NCBI GenBank assembly: GCA_905182355.1
Contig: CAJJBH010000037.1
Location: forward strand, 1-64,000
From: an uncultured Paracoccaceae bacterium
GTDB lineage: Bacteria; Pseudomonadota; Alphaproteobacteria; Rhodobacterales; Rhodobacteraceae
Direction of reading: 5' to 3'
Length of the DNA stretch: 64,000 nucleotides
The notes beneath the pieces are model-generated. The model was not told the DNA's origin. It saw nothing but the letters and a program-made list of their open reading frames with translations, and searched no databases. Shown one piece after another: positions 55,570 through 63,951 of the stretch (position 1 is the first letter of the stretch; every line of letters starts with the position of its first letter). The position numbers were made by a program, and so were the translations under genes.

Positions 55570-56132
55570 GGTTGGTGCCTCCCTAGTGGCCGTGCCCCAT
55601 CGGGGCGATCTTTATACATTCAAGCAAACTTTAATGCGTCACTCCCACGCGGTTTGCTTTGTCGTTGATGCGGATAATACCGTGAATTGAAAAGAAGGGA
55701 ATAAGAGACCGTAATATAAGGATTTATCTGTAAAGGTTTTTCCCGCAGCCTAAGGAGCGTGTAAAGTTTTCGCATAGGGCTTGTAAATTTCCACGCTTTT
55801 TCGGGGGATTGCCTGTCAAAAATCTGTAAACCGAGTGCAAGTGGTTCTGTGAGCTGCCGTAAATTCATGTGCGATAGAATAGCAAAGGTTGCTGTGCGGG
55901 TACGACATATTGTTTCGCGCCTAGTCTGCTTTAGGTGATCTCAGGCAGAATCGCCCGATTTTGAATTCGCAATGATCAACGCCTAATTCCAGCTGGCTTT
56001 TTATTGAAACTCATCTTTGACTCTTGGTTATGATTGGTTTTAGCCCTTGGAACTCTGTTAACCTCACGTTAGCGTTTGCCACAAGCGGATCCCGGCATCA
56101 TTGTCCACGGGTCCGCATATAGGGAGAATAAG
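55570..56132. other. Intergenic region between acs and dctP
   Basis: 563 bases, divergent promoters expected. It contains a 13-base hairpin GCCCC-ATC-GGGGC at 55594-55606 in the acs leader and the dctP ribosome site AGGGAGA near 56121. An 82-codon minus-strand frame at 55620-55868 has no family resemblance and no ribosome site I can see; I treat it as chance. Nothing else is apparent. Confidence 0.55.
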
Positions 56133-57149
56133 ATGAACAAATTTGTATTTAGCGCTGTTGCCAGCACGGTCGCATTCGCATTCGCATTTGAGGCTGCTGC
56201 CACAGAATGGAACGTATCTGTTTGGGGCAAGCGCCGCGCGTTCACAGAGCACGTTGAAAAGTTGGCCGAACTGGTTTCCGAAAAGACCAATGGCGAATTC
56301 ACCATGAACATCAGCTATGGTGGTCTGTCTAAGAACAAAGAGAACCTTGATGGTATTTCCATTGGCGCGTTCGAAATGGCGCAGTTTTGTGCGGGCTATC
56401 ACCGTGATAAAAACCGTGTTGTGACAGTTTTGGAATTGCCATTCTTGGGTGTTGAAAATCTCGCGCAAGAAGTTGCTGTGTCTGCGGCTGTTTATGCCCA
56501 CCCAGCAGCAATTGAAGAAATGGCGCAGTGGAATGCACGTCTGTTGATGACATCACCAATGCCACAGTACAATTTGGTCGGAACGGGCGAACCACGTATG
56601 TCGCTGGCCGACTTTGAAGGTATGCGTGTACGCGCTACAGGCGGCATCGGTAAAGCATTTGCGTCAGTTGGCGCAGTTCCAACATCTGTGACAGCAACCG
56701 AAGCCTACCAAGCGATGGAAGGCGGTCTTGTCGACACAGTTGCGTTTGCCCAGCACGCGCACCTGTCATACGGCACGATCAACCAAGCCACTTGGTGGAC
56801 AGCCAACCTGAACCCAGGCACAGTGAACTGCCCAGTTGTTGCAAACATCGACGCCTATGAAGCCCTGTCTGACGCGGAACGCGAAGCATTGGACAGCTCG
56901 ATCCCAGAAGCGGTGGACCACTATCTTGCCAACTACGGCAAACTATTGGCCCGTTGGGACAGTGTTCTGGACGAAAAAGGTGTGAAAAAAGTTGAACTTA
57001 GCGAAGATGTTCTTGCTGAATTCCGCACCACGGCTGCTGATCCAATCCGCGACGAATGGATTGCCGACATGGAAGCCCAAGGCGTTCCAGGTCAAGAGTT
57101 GTATGATCTAGTTGTAAGCACATTGGCTAAAGCCAAAATGGCTAACTAA
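56133..57149 (+). CDS. dctP: TRAP transporter solute-binding protein (DctP)
   Basis: 338 residues from ATG 56133, preceded by AGGGAGA. The signal peptide (MNKFVFSAVASTVAFAFAFE, cut near AAATE) directs it to the periplasm. The DctP-family features are the VSVWGKRRAFTEHVEKL opening, MRVRATGGIGKAFASVGAVP with the substrate-carboxylate Arg, and TEAYQAMEGGLVDTVAF. The ligand is probably a carboxylate; its identity is not known. The frame is open upstream to 56076 but without a signal peptide there. A strong hairpin separates it from dctQ. Confidence 0.94.
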   Translation: MNKFVFSAVASTVAFAFAFEAAATEWNVSVWGKRRAFTEHVEKLAELVSEKTNGEFTMNISYGGLSKNKENLDGISIGAFEMAQFCAGYHRDKNRVVTVLELPFLGVENLAQEVAVSAAVYAHPAAIEEMAQWNARLLMTSPMPQYNLVGTGEPRMSLADFEGMRVRATGGIGKAFASVGAVPTSVTATEAYQAMEGGLVDTVAFAQHAHLSYGTINQATWWTANLNPGTVNCPVVANIDAYEALSDAEREALDSSIPEAVDHYLANYGKLLARWDSVLDEKGVKKVELSEDVLAEFRTTAADPIRDEWIADMEAQGVPGQELYDLVVSTLAKAKMAN

Positions 57150-57168
57150 GCGACCTGAACTTACCAGC

Positions 57169-57196
57169 AGGGCCGTCCCTTCCTTGGGGCGGCCCT
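57169..57196 (+). promoter_or_regulatory. Stable hairpin between dctP and dctQ
   Basis: An 11-bp stem (AGGGCCGTCCC with GGGGCGGCCCT, one T-G pair, loop TTCCTT) starts 20 bases after the dctP stop. No T run follows. Such structures commonly protect the binding-protein mRNA or reduce downstream expression. Confidence 0.7.
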
Positions 57197-57232
57197 ACCT
57201 ATAAAAAAATAGATACTCGGGGGAGTAGGACA

Positions 57233-57862
57233 ATGGCAGGATCAGCTGCGGTGCTGGAGGATTCCAGTCTGCTAAGTCGACTGGATCGCGCATTGTTGCC
57301 ACTGGAACGCTTTTGCGCGTTGCTCAGCGGCCTTGCGATATTCTCACTGATGTTTTTGGCGGCCTATTCCGTCATTACACGCAAATTCTTTGGCAGCCCC
57401 ATGATGGGCTATGTCGACCTGATCGAAAGTGCCATGCCGATCATTGCGATCATGGGTGTGGCTTACGTGCAGCGCGATGGAACCCACATTCGAATGGACA
57501 TGTTGGTCAGTAAATTAAGTGGCCGCACGCTTTGGCTGTTTGAACTGATTTCGGTCCTCATGATCCTTTTGCTGATGGCGGCGCTGACATGGGGGGCGTG
57601 GGATCACTTCATGCGATCATTTGATTGCTCTCGCCCTTGGTGCAGTAAAGACAGCACCACCGATATTTACCTGCCACTTTGGCCCTCCAAATTTGTTGTG
57701 CCGTTTGCCTTTTTTGTCTTGTGCTTGCGCCTGATATTGCAGGCATGGGGCTATGGCCGTGCGCTTGTGTATGGGTTGGAAAACCCTGCTGGCGTCCCTT
57801 TAACTCTGACCGTCGCGGAACAAGCGGCAATTGAGGCGCGTATCTTGGAGGGAGCAGACTGA
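57233..57862 (+). CDS. dctQ: TRAP transporter small permease (DctQ)
   Basis: 209 residues, four membrane helices (for example LLSGLAIFSLMFLAAYSVITRKF and LFELISVLMILLLMAALTWGA) typical of DctQ. GGAGTAGGA lies before the start. The stop overlaps the dctM start (TGATG). It forms the membrane pair with DctM that uses a sodium gradient to import the DctP-bound solute. Confidence 0.93.
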   Translation: MAGSAAVLEDSSLLSRLDRALLPLERFCALLSGLAIFSLMFLAAYSVITRKFFGSPMMGYVDLIESAMPIIAIMGVAYVQRDGTHIRMDMLVSKLSGRTLWLFELISVLMILLLMAALTWGAWDHFMRSFDCSRPWCSKDSTTDIYLPLWPSKFVVPFAFFVLCLRLILQAWGYGRALVYGLENPAGVPLTLTVAEQAAIEARILEGAD

Positions 57863-59262
57863 TGGATAGCATTACAATCGGATTATGTGTCAGCGGCGGA
57901 ATGCTGGTCATGGTGCTTCTGGGTATGCGGGTGGCATTTGCTGCGGGTATGGCTGGATTTGTGGGCCTCGTTTGGCTGCGCTGGAATGGGTATGATTATG
58001 ATCCTGAAAAGTTCGGCAAGGCCCTGACCATCAGCGTGCGCATTGCTGGGCTAACACCACAATCAAAGGTCAGCGCTAATGTGCTAAGCCTTATCCCAGT
58101 GTTCATCCTTATTGGCTACCTCGCCTATTACGCCAAACTAACATCTGCTTTGTTCGAGGCCTGCAAACGCTGGTTCGCATGGGTTCCAGGTGGTTTGGCG
58201 GTATCAACCGTATTTGCGACCGCAGGTTTTGCAGCTGTGTCGGGTGCATCTGTGGCCACGGCCGCTGTGTTCGCGCGTATCGCGATCCCCGAGATGTTGA
58301 AGATCGGCTACAACAAACAATTCGCGGCTGGTGTCGTTGCCGCTGGTGGTACGTTGGCATCGTTGATCCCACCTTCAGCAATCCTTGTGATCTATGCGAT
58401 CATCGTGGAACAAGACGTTGGCAAGTTGCTGCTTGCTGGCTTTATCCCCGGCGCGTTTTCGGCTGTGGTCTATGCGATATTGATCATCGGTATTGCGATG
58501 ACCTTCAAAAACGTGGGTCCCCCAGTGCGCGGCTTTACATGGAAACAACGTTTTGAGTCTTTGCCGCCAGCGTTGCCAATTGTAGCGGTGGTCGTGATCA
58601 TCATCTTCTTTGTCTACAACCCGTTTGGCGATGCATGGGGTACGCCAACCGAGGGGGGCGCGATTGGCGCGTTTATCGTGTTCTTGGTGGCGATGTACCG
58701 CGGGATGCGCTGGGCGCAATTGAAAGAGGCGTTGTTAGAGACAGCCAAACTAACTGTAATGATCTTCACCATCATCTGGGGTGTGCTGATCTATGTGCGC
58801 TTTCTTGGGTTCGCCAAATTACCGGATGCGTTTTCAGACTGGATTGTGTCATTGGACATGGCACCTTTGGCGATTTTGGTGTGCATCCTTCTGGCCTATG
58901 CTGTTTTGGGTATGTTCATGGATGCCATCGGGATGCTGTTGTTGACGCTGCCCGTGGTTTACCCTGCAATCATGGCCCTGAACGGGGGCGAGTACGTCAG
59001 TGCTGCTGACAGTGCGTTTGGCATGTCTGGTCCGATGTGTGCGATCTGGTTTGGGATTTTGGTGGTCAAAATGGCAGAGTTCTGTTTGATCACACCGCCC
59101 ATTGGCCTCAACTGTTTTGTGGTTGCCGGTGTGCGTGATGACCTAACGGTTCAGGACGTGTTCAAAGGTGTGATGCCGTTCTTCTTGGCAGATGCAGTGA
59201 CAATTGCGTTGCTGGTGGCATTCCCGGGTATCGTTTTGTGGTTGCCATCGCTTGTAGGGTAA
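57862..59262 (+). CDS. dctM: TRAP transporter large permease (DctM)
   Basis: 466 residues, about 12 membrane helices. The DctM signature includes GASVATAAVFARIAIPEMLK, followed by KQFAAGVVAAGGTLASLIPPS and the C-terminal ITPPIGLNCFVVAGV. The operon dctPQM is complete. A palindrome CGCTTTAAAGCG (59264-59275) lies just over the convergent stops with the EamA gene. Confidence 0.95.
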   Translation: MDSITIGLCVSGGMLVMVLLGMRVAFAAGMAGFVGLVWLRWNGYDYDPEKFGKALTISVRIAGLTPQSKVSANVLSLIPVFILIGYLAYYAKLTSALFEACKRWFAWVPGGLAVSTVFATAGFAAVSGASVATAAVFARIAIPEMLKIGYNKQFAAGVVAAGGTLASLIPPSAILVIYAIIVEQDVGKLLLAGFIPGAFSAVVYAILIIGIAMTFKNVGPPVRGFTWKQRFESLPPALPIVAVVVIIIFFVYNPFGDAWGTPTEGGAIGAFIVFLVAMYRGMRWAQLKEALLETAKLTVMIFTIIWGVLIYVRFLGFAKLPDAFSDWIVSLDMAPLAILVCILLAYAVLGMFMDAIGMLLLTLPVVYPAIMALNGGEYVSAADSAFGMSGPMCAIWFGILVVKMAEFCLITPPIGLNCFVVAGVRDDLTVQDVFKGVMPFFLADAVTIALLVAFPGIVLWLPSLVG

Positions 59263-59267
59263 TCGCT

Positions 59268-60110
59268 TTAAAGCGCTAAATATCCTATGCCTGCAAAACT
59301 GATGGCGACGCCAATCCATTGTGGTGTCGTCATCCGTTCCTTTAAGAACAACCATGCCAAAATAATCGTGATCATCCCGAAGGTCGAGGCAGCAACTGCC
59401 GCAAATTCAGGGCGGTGAAGGTTGCCTGATGCAATCACAATACCAAGGGCTATGGCATCCAACAGTCCCATTAATGCCAACAATGGCCATGCGCTGCGTT
59501 CAGGTAACTTTACGCCTTCGGATGCCAACAATAAAATAACAGCCCCCATTGCAGCAGCCAATCGAGTGATCAAAACCACGGGCAATTCGCTGCCTGCTTG
59601 TGTTGCGATGTGGCCCACGGCAAAGGTCAACGCAAACCCCACAGCCCCAACCAGTGACCAACCTATTGCGGCGCGTTGCGATCCGCCGCTGTACTCTTGG
59701 TCAGACAACATGCTGACAATTGCGACGCCAAGGATCACAGCGCCTACAGCGATCCATTGGTCCCAATTTACGGGCTGTCCCATTACTGCGGCCCAGCCAA
59801 TCGACAAAATCGGATAGGCACCCATGATTGGGGCCACCAAGCGCACGGGGCCGATCGAGAATGCGTTGTACAGACCAATAGCGCCGATCAAATAAAGCAA
59901 CCCGCTTAAAATGCTAAGCCCATAGCTGAGTAAACCCATTTGCGACCAATCGCCAAAGCCGCCTGCGATGGGTAGTAGGAATACCAAACCAACCACCATG
60001 ACAGTCGTCAAAGCGGGCAGTACGCCACCGCGTTGCGAGACATAGCGCACACAAATGTCGTGGACACCCCATGCAAGGGCGGCAAACATTCCTAAGGTGA
60101 GTGAGAGCAT
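59268..60110 (-). CDS. EamA/DMT-family transporter
   Basis: About 280 residues from ATG 60110, which gives MLSLTLGMFAALAWGVHDI as a normal first helix; the frame extends upstream to 60179 but that part is hydrophilic. Two EamA halves of five helices each are present, with GPVRLVAPIMGAYPILSIGW and FLKERMTTPQWIGVAISFAG at matching positions. DMT exporters move amino acids, nucleosides or other small molecules; the substrate is not inferable. It is downstream of gmaS on the same strand, after a hairpin and a 353-base gap. Confidence 0.9.
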   Translation of the reverse strand: MLSLTLGMFAALAWGVHDICVRYVSQRGGVLPALTTVMVVGLVFLLPIAGGFGDWSQMGLLSYGLSILSGLLYLIGAIGLYNAFSIGPVRLVAPIMGAYPILSIGWAAVMGQPVNWDQWIAVGAVILGVAIVSMLSDQEYSGGSQRAAIGWSLVGAVGFALTFAVGHIATQAGSELPVVLITRLAAAMGAVILLLASEGVKLPERSAWPLLALMGLLDAIALGIVIASGNLHRPEFAAVAASTFGMITIILAWLFLKERMTTPQWIGVAISFAGIGYLAL

Positions 60111-60463
60111 TTTAGGGTCCCGTTTCGTGATGTCTTTCAATTCGCCATAGGTGGCCTGTTGAAAGACTTGCGTAAACAATCCACCGGATCGTTTCTATCG
60201 CTTAATAACTGTATGACTTAAAAAGTAGTGGCCGGGAAACCGCTGATTTTCGTGCGCAATACGCGAAATTCTATGCTGTCCAAAAACGGAAATTTCCATT
60301 TCAAAGGAAACCAGAGTGTTTGATAGCATCAACTGGGATAGTAACGTCTTAAACTATGATACTTGAAGGCGCAAAATTCAGACCCCTTCAGACGAAAGTA
60401 AACGTACAAAATGAATGCTCAAATTTGCGGCGGTAAGGTGGGCATAACAGCCCACCTTTTGAT
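60111..60463. other. Intergenic region between EamA gene and gmaS
   Basis: 353 bases; it contains the EamA promoter region and, at its right end, a hairpin at 60435-60458 six bases after the gmaS stop. I see no ORF that looks real and no repeat. Confidence 0.55.
60435..60458 (-). terminator. Hairpin after gmaS
   Basis: AAGGTGGGC/GCCCACCTT, 9-bp perfect stem, six-base loop, located just past the gmaS stop on the minus strand. The T run follows on the plus side only, so it could be a weak or protecting structure. Confidence 0.55.
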
Positions 60464-61798
60464 TTAGATATCCAGCGTGTTGGCTTTTTCCCAATCTGAG
60501 AAGTGACCGCAAAAATCATTCCATTCCTGCATCTTCATTTTGAGATAGGCGGCGGAAAATTCTTCGCCCATCGCAGCCTTCAGACCCTCATCCTCGTCAT
60601 ACAGGCGCAAGGCGTCCAGCATGTTCAGCGGCAACAAAGGTGCCCCTGTGATGGTGTGTCCTTCAGCGTACATGTCGATGTCATGACGTGGGCCAGGGTC
60701 GGCTTTGGACCGCACACCCGATAGTCCCGCCGCGATGATGATCGCCTGCAACAGATAGGGGTTCACAGCACCGTCGGGCAGGCGCAATTCAAAACGGCCG
60801 GGGCCGGGGACACGCACCATGTGTGTGCGATTGTTGCCGGTCCATGTCACAGTGTTTGGCGCCCATGTGGCCCCAGACATTGTGCGTGGTGCGTTGATGC
60901 GTTTGTAGCTGTTTACTGTTGGGTTGGTGATCGCCGCCAAAGCGGATGCGTGTTTCATTATGCCACCAAGAAAGTAGCGGCCTTTGTCGGACAGGCCCAG
61001 TTCTGCGGTTTGCGAACTGTTGTCTGCCTCCATCGCGAACACGTTTGTTTTGGACTCTTTGCCCGGCGCGTCCCAAACTGAGATATGAGCGTGACAACCG
61101 TTGCCTGTCAGACCCTCGATAGGCTTAGGCATAAACGTGGCGCGGTAACCGTGTTTTTCGGCCACGCATTTGGTCATGAATTTGAAGAAACTGTGCTTGT
61201 CAGCCGTTTTCAGGGCGTCATCAAAATCCCAATTCATTTCCCATTGACCGTTGGCGTCTTCGTGGTCGTTTTGGTATGCTCCCCAGCCCAATTCCAACAT
61301 GTAATCAGATATTTCACGGATCACATCAAGGCGACGCATAAAGGCTTGTTGATCATAGCAAGGCTTGGCCGCGGTATCGAATTCATCACTGATTTTATCG
61401 CCTGCTGGGGTCAGCAGGAAGAACTCAGCCTCGATCCCAGTTTTGACGTGCATGCCCATCTCTGCTGCCTCGGAAACCAGTTTGCGCAACACGTTACGCG
61501 GGGCTTGTGCGACGTCTTCGCCTTCCATCACACAGTTGCCGGGCACCCATGCAATTTCCTTGTTCCACGGTAGGATAATCACGGCTTCTGGGTCCGGAAC
61601 TGCCAGCATGTCGGGGTGCGCTGGCGTCAGGTCAAGCCATGTGGCAAAGCCTGCAAAACCTGCGCCATCTTCCTGCATACCTGCGATTGCACGGGCAGGG
61701 ACCAGCTTGGCCCGTTGCCCACCAAACAGATCGGTGAAGGAGATCATGAAGTATTTTATGCCGTTCTTTTCGGCAAATTTTGCGAGGTCTGTGGCCAT
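60464..61798 (-). CDS. gmaS: Gamma-glutamylmethylamide synthetase (GmaS; glutamine synthetase type III-like)
   Basis: 444 residues of the glutamine synthetase fold. Features seen: GIEAEFFLLTP (metal-site Glu), NGCHAHISVWD (His of the active site), and NNRTHMVRVPGPGRFELRLP (ATP/glutamate-binding Arg and Glu). GmaS joins glutamate and methylamine using ATP. I prefer GmaS over ammonium-using GlnT because the next genes upstream are mgsC-mgsB-mgsA, the N-methylglutamate synthase set that acts on its product in Roseobacter and methylotrophs. An ammonium role cannot be excluded. Three TACCGA repeats with an 11-base period lie 25-52 bases upstream. Confidence 0.88.
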   Translation of the reverse strand: MATDLAKFAEKNGIKYFMISFTDLFGGQRAKLVPARAIAGMQEDGAGFAGFATWLDLTPAHPDMLAVPDPEAVIILPWNKEIAWVPGNCVMEGEDVAQAPRNVLRKLVSEAAEMGMHVKTGIEAEFFLLTPAGDKISDEFDTAAKPCYDQQAFMRRLDVIREISDYMLELGWGAYQNDHEDANGQWEMNWDFDDALKTADKHSFFKFMTKCVAEKHGYRATFMPKPIEGLTGNGCHAHISVWDAPGKESKTNVFAMEADNSSQTAELGLSDKGRYFLGGIMKHASALAAITNPTVNSYKRINAPRTMSGATWAPNTVTWTGNNRTHMVRVPGPGRFELRLPDGAVNPYLLQAIIIAAGLSGVRSKADPGPRHDIDMYAEGHTITGAPLLPLNMLDALRLYDEDEGLKAAMGEEFSAAYLKMKMQEWNDFCGHFSDWEKANTLDI

Positions 61799-61822
61799 GT
61801 GATTTAATCCTATTTTGCAACG

Positions 61823-61850
61823 TCGGTATTAGGTCGGTATTTTATCGGTA
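61823..61850 (-). promoter_or_regulatory. Three direct TACCGA repeats upstream of gmaS
   Basis: On the plus strand TCGGTA occurs at 61823, 61834 and 61845, exactly 11 bases apart (one helical turn). They lie 25-52 bases before the gmaS ATG. Equal spacing on one DNA face suggests an operator for cooperative binding, or chance in a short region. Confidence 0.4.
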
Positions 61851-61878
61851 CTGCGTTGGTGCGTATGTATGTGTGCAA

Positions 61879-61905
61879 AAGGCGCGCCCTATCAGAGCGC
61901 GCCTT
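61879..61905 (-). terminator. Hairpin between mgsC and gmaS
   Basis: A perfect 9-bp stem AAGGCGCGC/GCGCGCCTT with a nine-base loop starts 4 bases after the mgsC stop and is followed on the minus strand by TT. It may stop or slow transcription before gmaS, implying a separate gmaS promoter. Confidence 0.55.
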
Positions 61906-61909
61906 GAAT

Positions 61910-63256
61910 TTAGTAACCCGTGCCGGGTTTGCCGGGATACCAATCGGTGCCACACAGCGGCACCTTGGCCATTGCAGCCGCTTCCATTGTGAGGGCCACC
62001 AAGTCTTCTGGTTCTAGATTGTGCAGGTGATTTTTGCCACAGGCCCGTGCGATTGTCTGCGCTTCTAGTGTCATCACCTTGAGGTAATTCTTTAGACGGC
62101 GTCCACCCTCAATCGGGTCAAAGCGTTTCATCAGCTCTGGGTCTTGGGTGGTGATGCCTGCAGGATCGCGCCCTTCGTGCCAATCGTCATAGGCACCAGA
62201 CGTTGTTCCAAGCGCGTTATACTCCGCCTCGTACTTTGGGTCGTTGTCACCAAGCGCGATTAGGGCGGCTGTGCCGATGGCAACCGCATCCGCACCAAGC
62301 GCCATTGCTTTGGCAACATCCGCGCCAGAGCGGATACCACCTGACAGGATCAATTGCACTTTGCGGTGCATGCCCAGGTCCTGAAGCGCCTGAACTGCAG
62401 GGCGAATGATGGCCAATGTTGGCTGGCCCACGTGTTCGATAAACACGTCTTGTGTCGCGGCTGTACCGCCTTGCATGCCGTCCAAAACAATCGCATCTGC
62501 GCCCGCTTTGATTGCAAGTGTCACGTCGTAGTAGGGACGTGCGCCAGCAACTTTGACGTAGATTGGCACTTTCCAACCTGTGATTTCGCGCAGTTCCAAG
62601 ATTTTGATTTCAAGGTCATCTGGACCAGTCCAATCAGGATGACGACAGGCAGAACGCTGATCGATCCCTTTAGGTAAATTGCGCATGCCAGCCACACGGT
62701 CTGAGATCTTTTGACCCAGCAACATGCCACCACCACCGGGTTTGGCACCTTGGCCCACCACGATTTCAATCGCGTCCGCTTTGCGCAGATCATCTGGGTT
62801 CATGCCGTAACGCGACGGCAAATACTGGTAAACCAACTTGTCGGAATGCCCGCGTTCTTCAGGCGTCATGCCACCGTCGCCTGTGGTGGTCGATGTGCCT
62901 GCCATAGATGCACCACGGCCCAAGGCTTCTTTAGCTGGTCCAGAAAGCGCGCCAAAGGACATACCCGCGATGGTGATCGGGATATCCAGATGGATCGGGT
63001 TTGAGGCATGAAGCCCGCCGATAGTCACGGAAGTGTCGCATTTTTCGCGGTAACCTTCGAGTGGGTAGCGTGAAATGGAAGCGCCCATAAAAAGAAGGTC
63101 GTCAAATGACGGCACCTTGCGTTTGGCACCACCACCGCGAATATCGTAGATACCCGTGGCTGCGGCGCGGCGAATGTCGCTGTTTACATCAGCGGAGAAG
63201 GTCGCAGACTGCCGTGGCGTCGTGTGCGGGATACCTTTGTCGTCATGGCTGTTCAT
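61910..63256 (-). CDS. mgsC: N-methylglutamate synthase subunit C (glutamate synthase-like FMN domain)
   Basis: 448 residues of the glutamate-synthase FMN (beta/alpha barrel) domain. Characteristic stretches are GGLHASNPIHLDIPITIAGM, STTTGDGGMTPEERGHS, GQGAKPGGGGMLLG and DAIVLDGMQGGTAATQDVF, matching the FMN site. With MgsA and MgsB it makes N-methylglutamate from methylamine (via gamma-glutamylmethylamide) and 2-oxoglutarate or glutamate in Rhodobacteraceae. It lies 11 bases after mgsB. The separate domain layout (three genes) distinguishes it from the fused GltB chain. Confidence 0.88.
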   Translation of the reverse strand: MNSHDDKGIPHTTPRQSATFSADVNSDIRRAAATGIYDIRGGGAKRKVPSFDDLLFMGASISRYPLEGYREKCDTSVTIGGLHASNPIHLDIPITIAGMSFGALSGPAKEALGRGASMAGTSTTTGDGGMTPEERGHSDKLVYQYLPSRYGMNPDDLRKADAIEIVVGQGAKPGGGGMLLGQKISDRVAGMRNLPKGIDQRSACRHPDWTGPDDLEIKILELREITGWKVPIYVKVAGARPYYDVTLAIKAGADAIVLDGMQGGTAATQDVFIEHVGQPTLAIIRPAVQALQDLGMHRKVQLILSGGIRSGADVAKAMALGADAVAIGTAALIALGDNDPKYEAEYNALGTTSGAYDDWHEGRDPAGITTQDPELMKRFDPIEGGRRLKNYLKVMTLEAQTIARACGKNHLHNLEPEDLVALTMEAAAMAKVPLCGTDWYPGKPGTGY

Positions 63257-63267
63257 TTTCAGTATCC

Positions 63268-63951
63268 TTAATACGCGCCGGCGTTGTCGACGTCGAAATT
63301 GTAAAGCGTACGGGCTGAACCGTAGCGCGTGAATTCTTCAGGTTTGGCATCTACACCAGATTCCGCGATAATATCTTTGAGAAATTCGATGTGTTCAGGA
63401 CGCATTTCCTTTTTCTCACAATCGGCACCCAATGATTTCACGGAACCGCGCACAAAGAAACGTGCCTCGTAACAGCTGTCCCCCAGTGCGTCGCCTGCGT
63501 CACCGCACACAACAAGGTTGCCAGATTGGCCCATAAACGCCGACATATGGCCGATGCTGCCTTGAACGACGATGTTAACGCCTTTCATGGAGATGCCGCA
63601 GCGCGAAGACGCGTTGCCTTTGACCACGATCAAACCACCGTGGGCTGTCGCGCCCAAGTATTGGCTGGCGTCCCCTTCAATGATGATTTTGCCAGACATC
63701 ATGTTTTCGCCTGTGCCGGGACCTGCGGACCCATGCACGTGGATCGTTGCCTGCTTGTTCATGCCACCGCAATAGTATCCGGTAGAACCTTTGACATTCA
63801 CCTCGATAGGGGCGTCTAGGCCAACAGCAATTGCATGGCTGCCTTTGGGGTTCTGAACTTCCCAAACCGTTTGGTTGGTATTGTCTGATTGGGCGTGAAG
63901 GGCGGTGTTCAGTGCACGCAATCCCTGCGCTTCAAGATCGAAACTTTGCAT
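63268..63951 (-). CDS. mgsB: N-methylglutamate synthase subunit B (GXGXG-domain)
   Basis: 227 residues of the glutamate-synthase alpha-subunit C-terminal (GXGXG) beta-helix family. The repeated glycine pattern is visible in YYCGGMNKQATIHVHGSAG, MSGKIIIEGDASQYLGATAH and LIVVKGNASSRCGISMKG. It has a structural role in the synthase. Its ATG overlaps the mgsA stop by one base (TAATG), so the subunits are translationally coupled. It lies 11 bases before mgsC. Confidence 0.88.
   Translation of the reverse strand: MQSFDLEAQGLRALNTALHAQSDNTNQTVWEVQNPKGSHAIAVGLDAPIEVNVKGSTGYYCGGMNKQATIHVHGSAGPGTGENMMSGKIIIEGDASQYLGATAHGGLIVVKGNASSRCGISMKGVNIVVQGSIGHMSAFMGQSGNLVVCGDAGDALGDSCYEARFFVRGSVKSLGADCEKKEMRPEHIEFLKDIIAESGVDAKPEEFTRYGSARTLYNFDVDNAGAY

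Noticed and set aside
55620..55868. 82-codon minus-strand frame between acs and dctP
   Set aside because: No ribosome site, no recognisable sequence, and it lies in the divergent promoter region.
59264..59275. Palindrome CGCTTTAAAGCG at the dctM/EamA convergence
   Set aside because: It is only a 12-base self-complementary stretch with no loop space for a terminator; likely incidental to the two stop codons.
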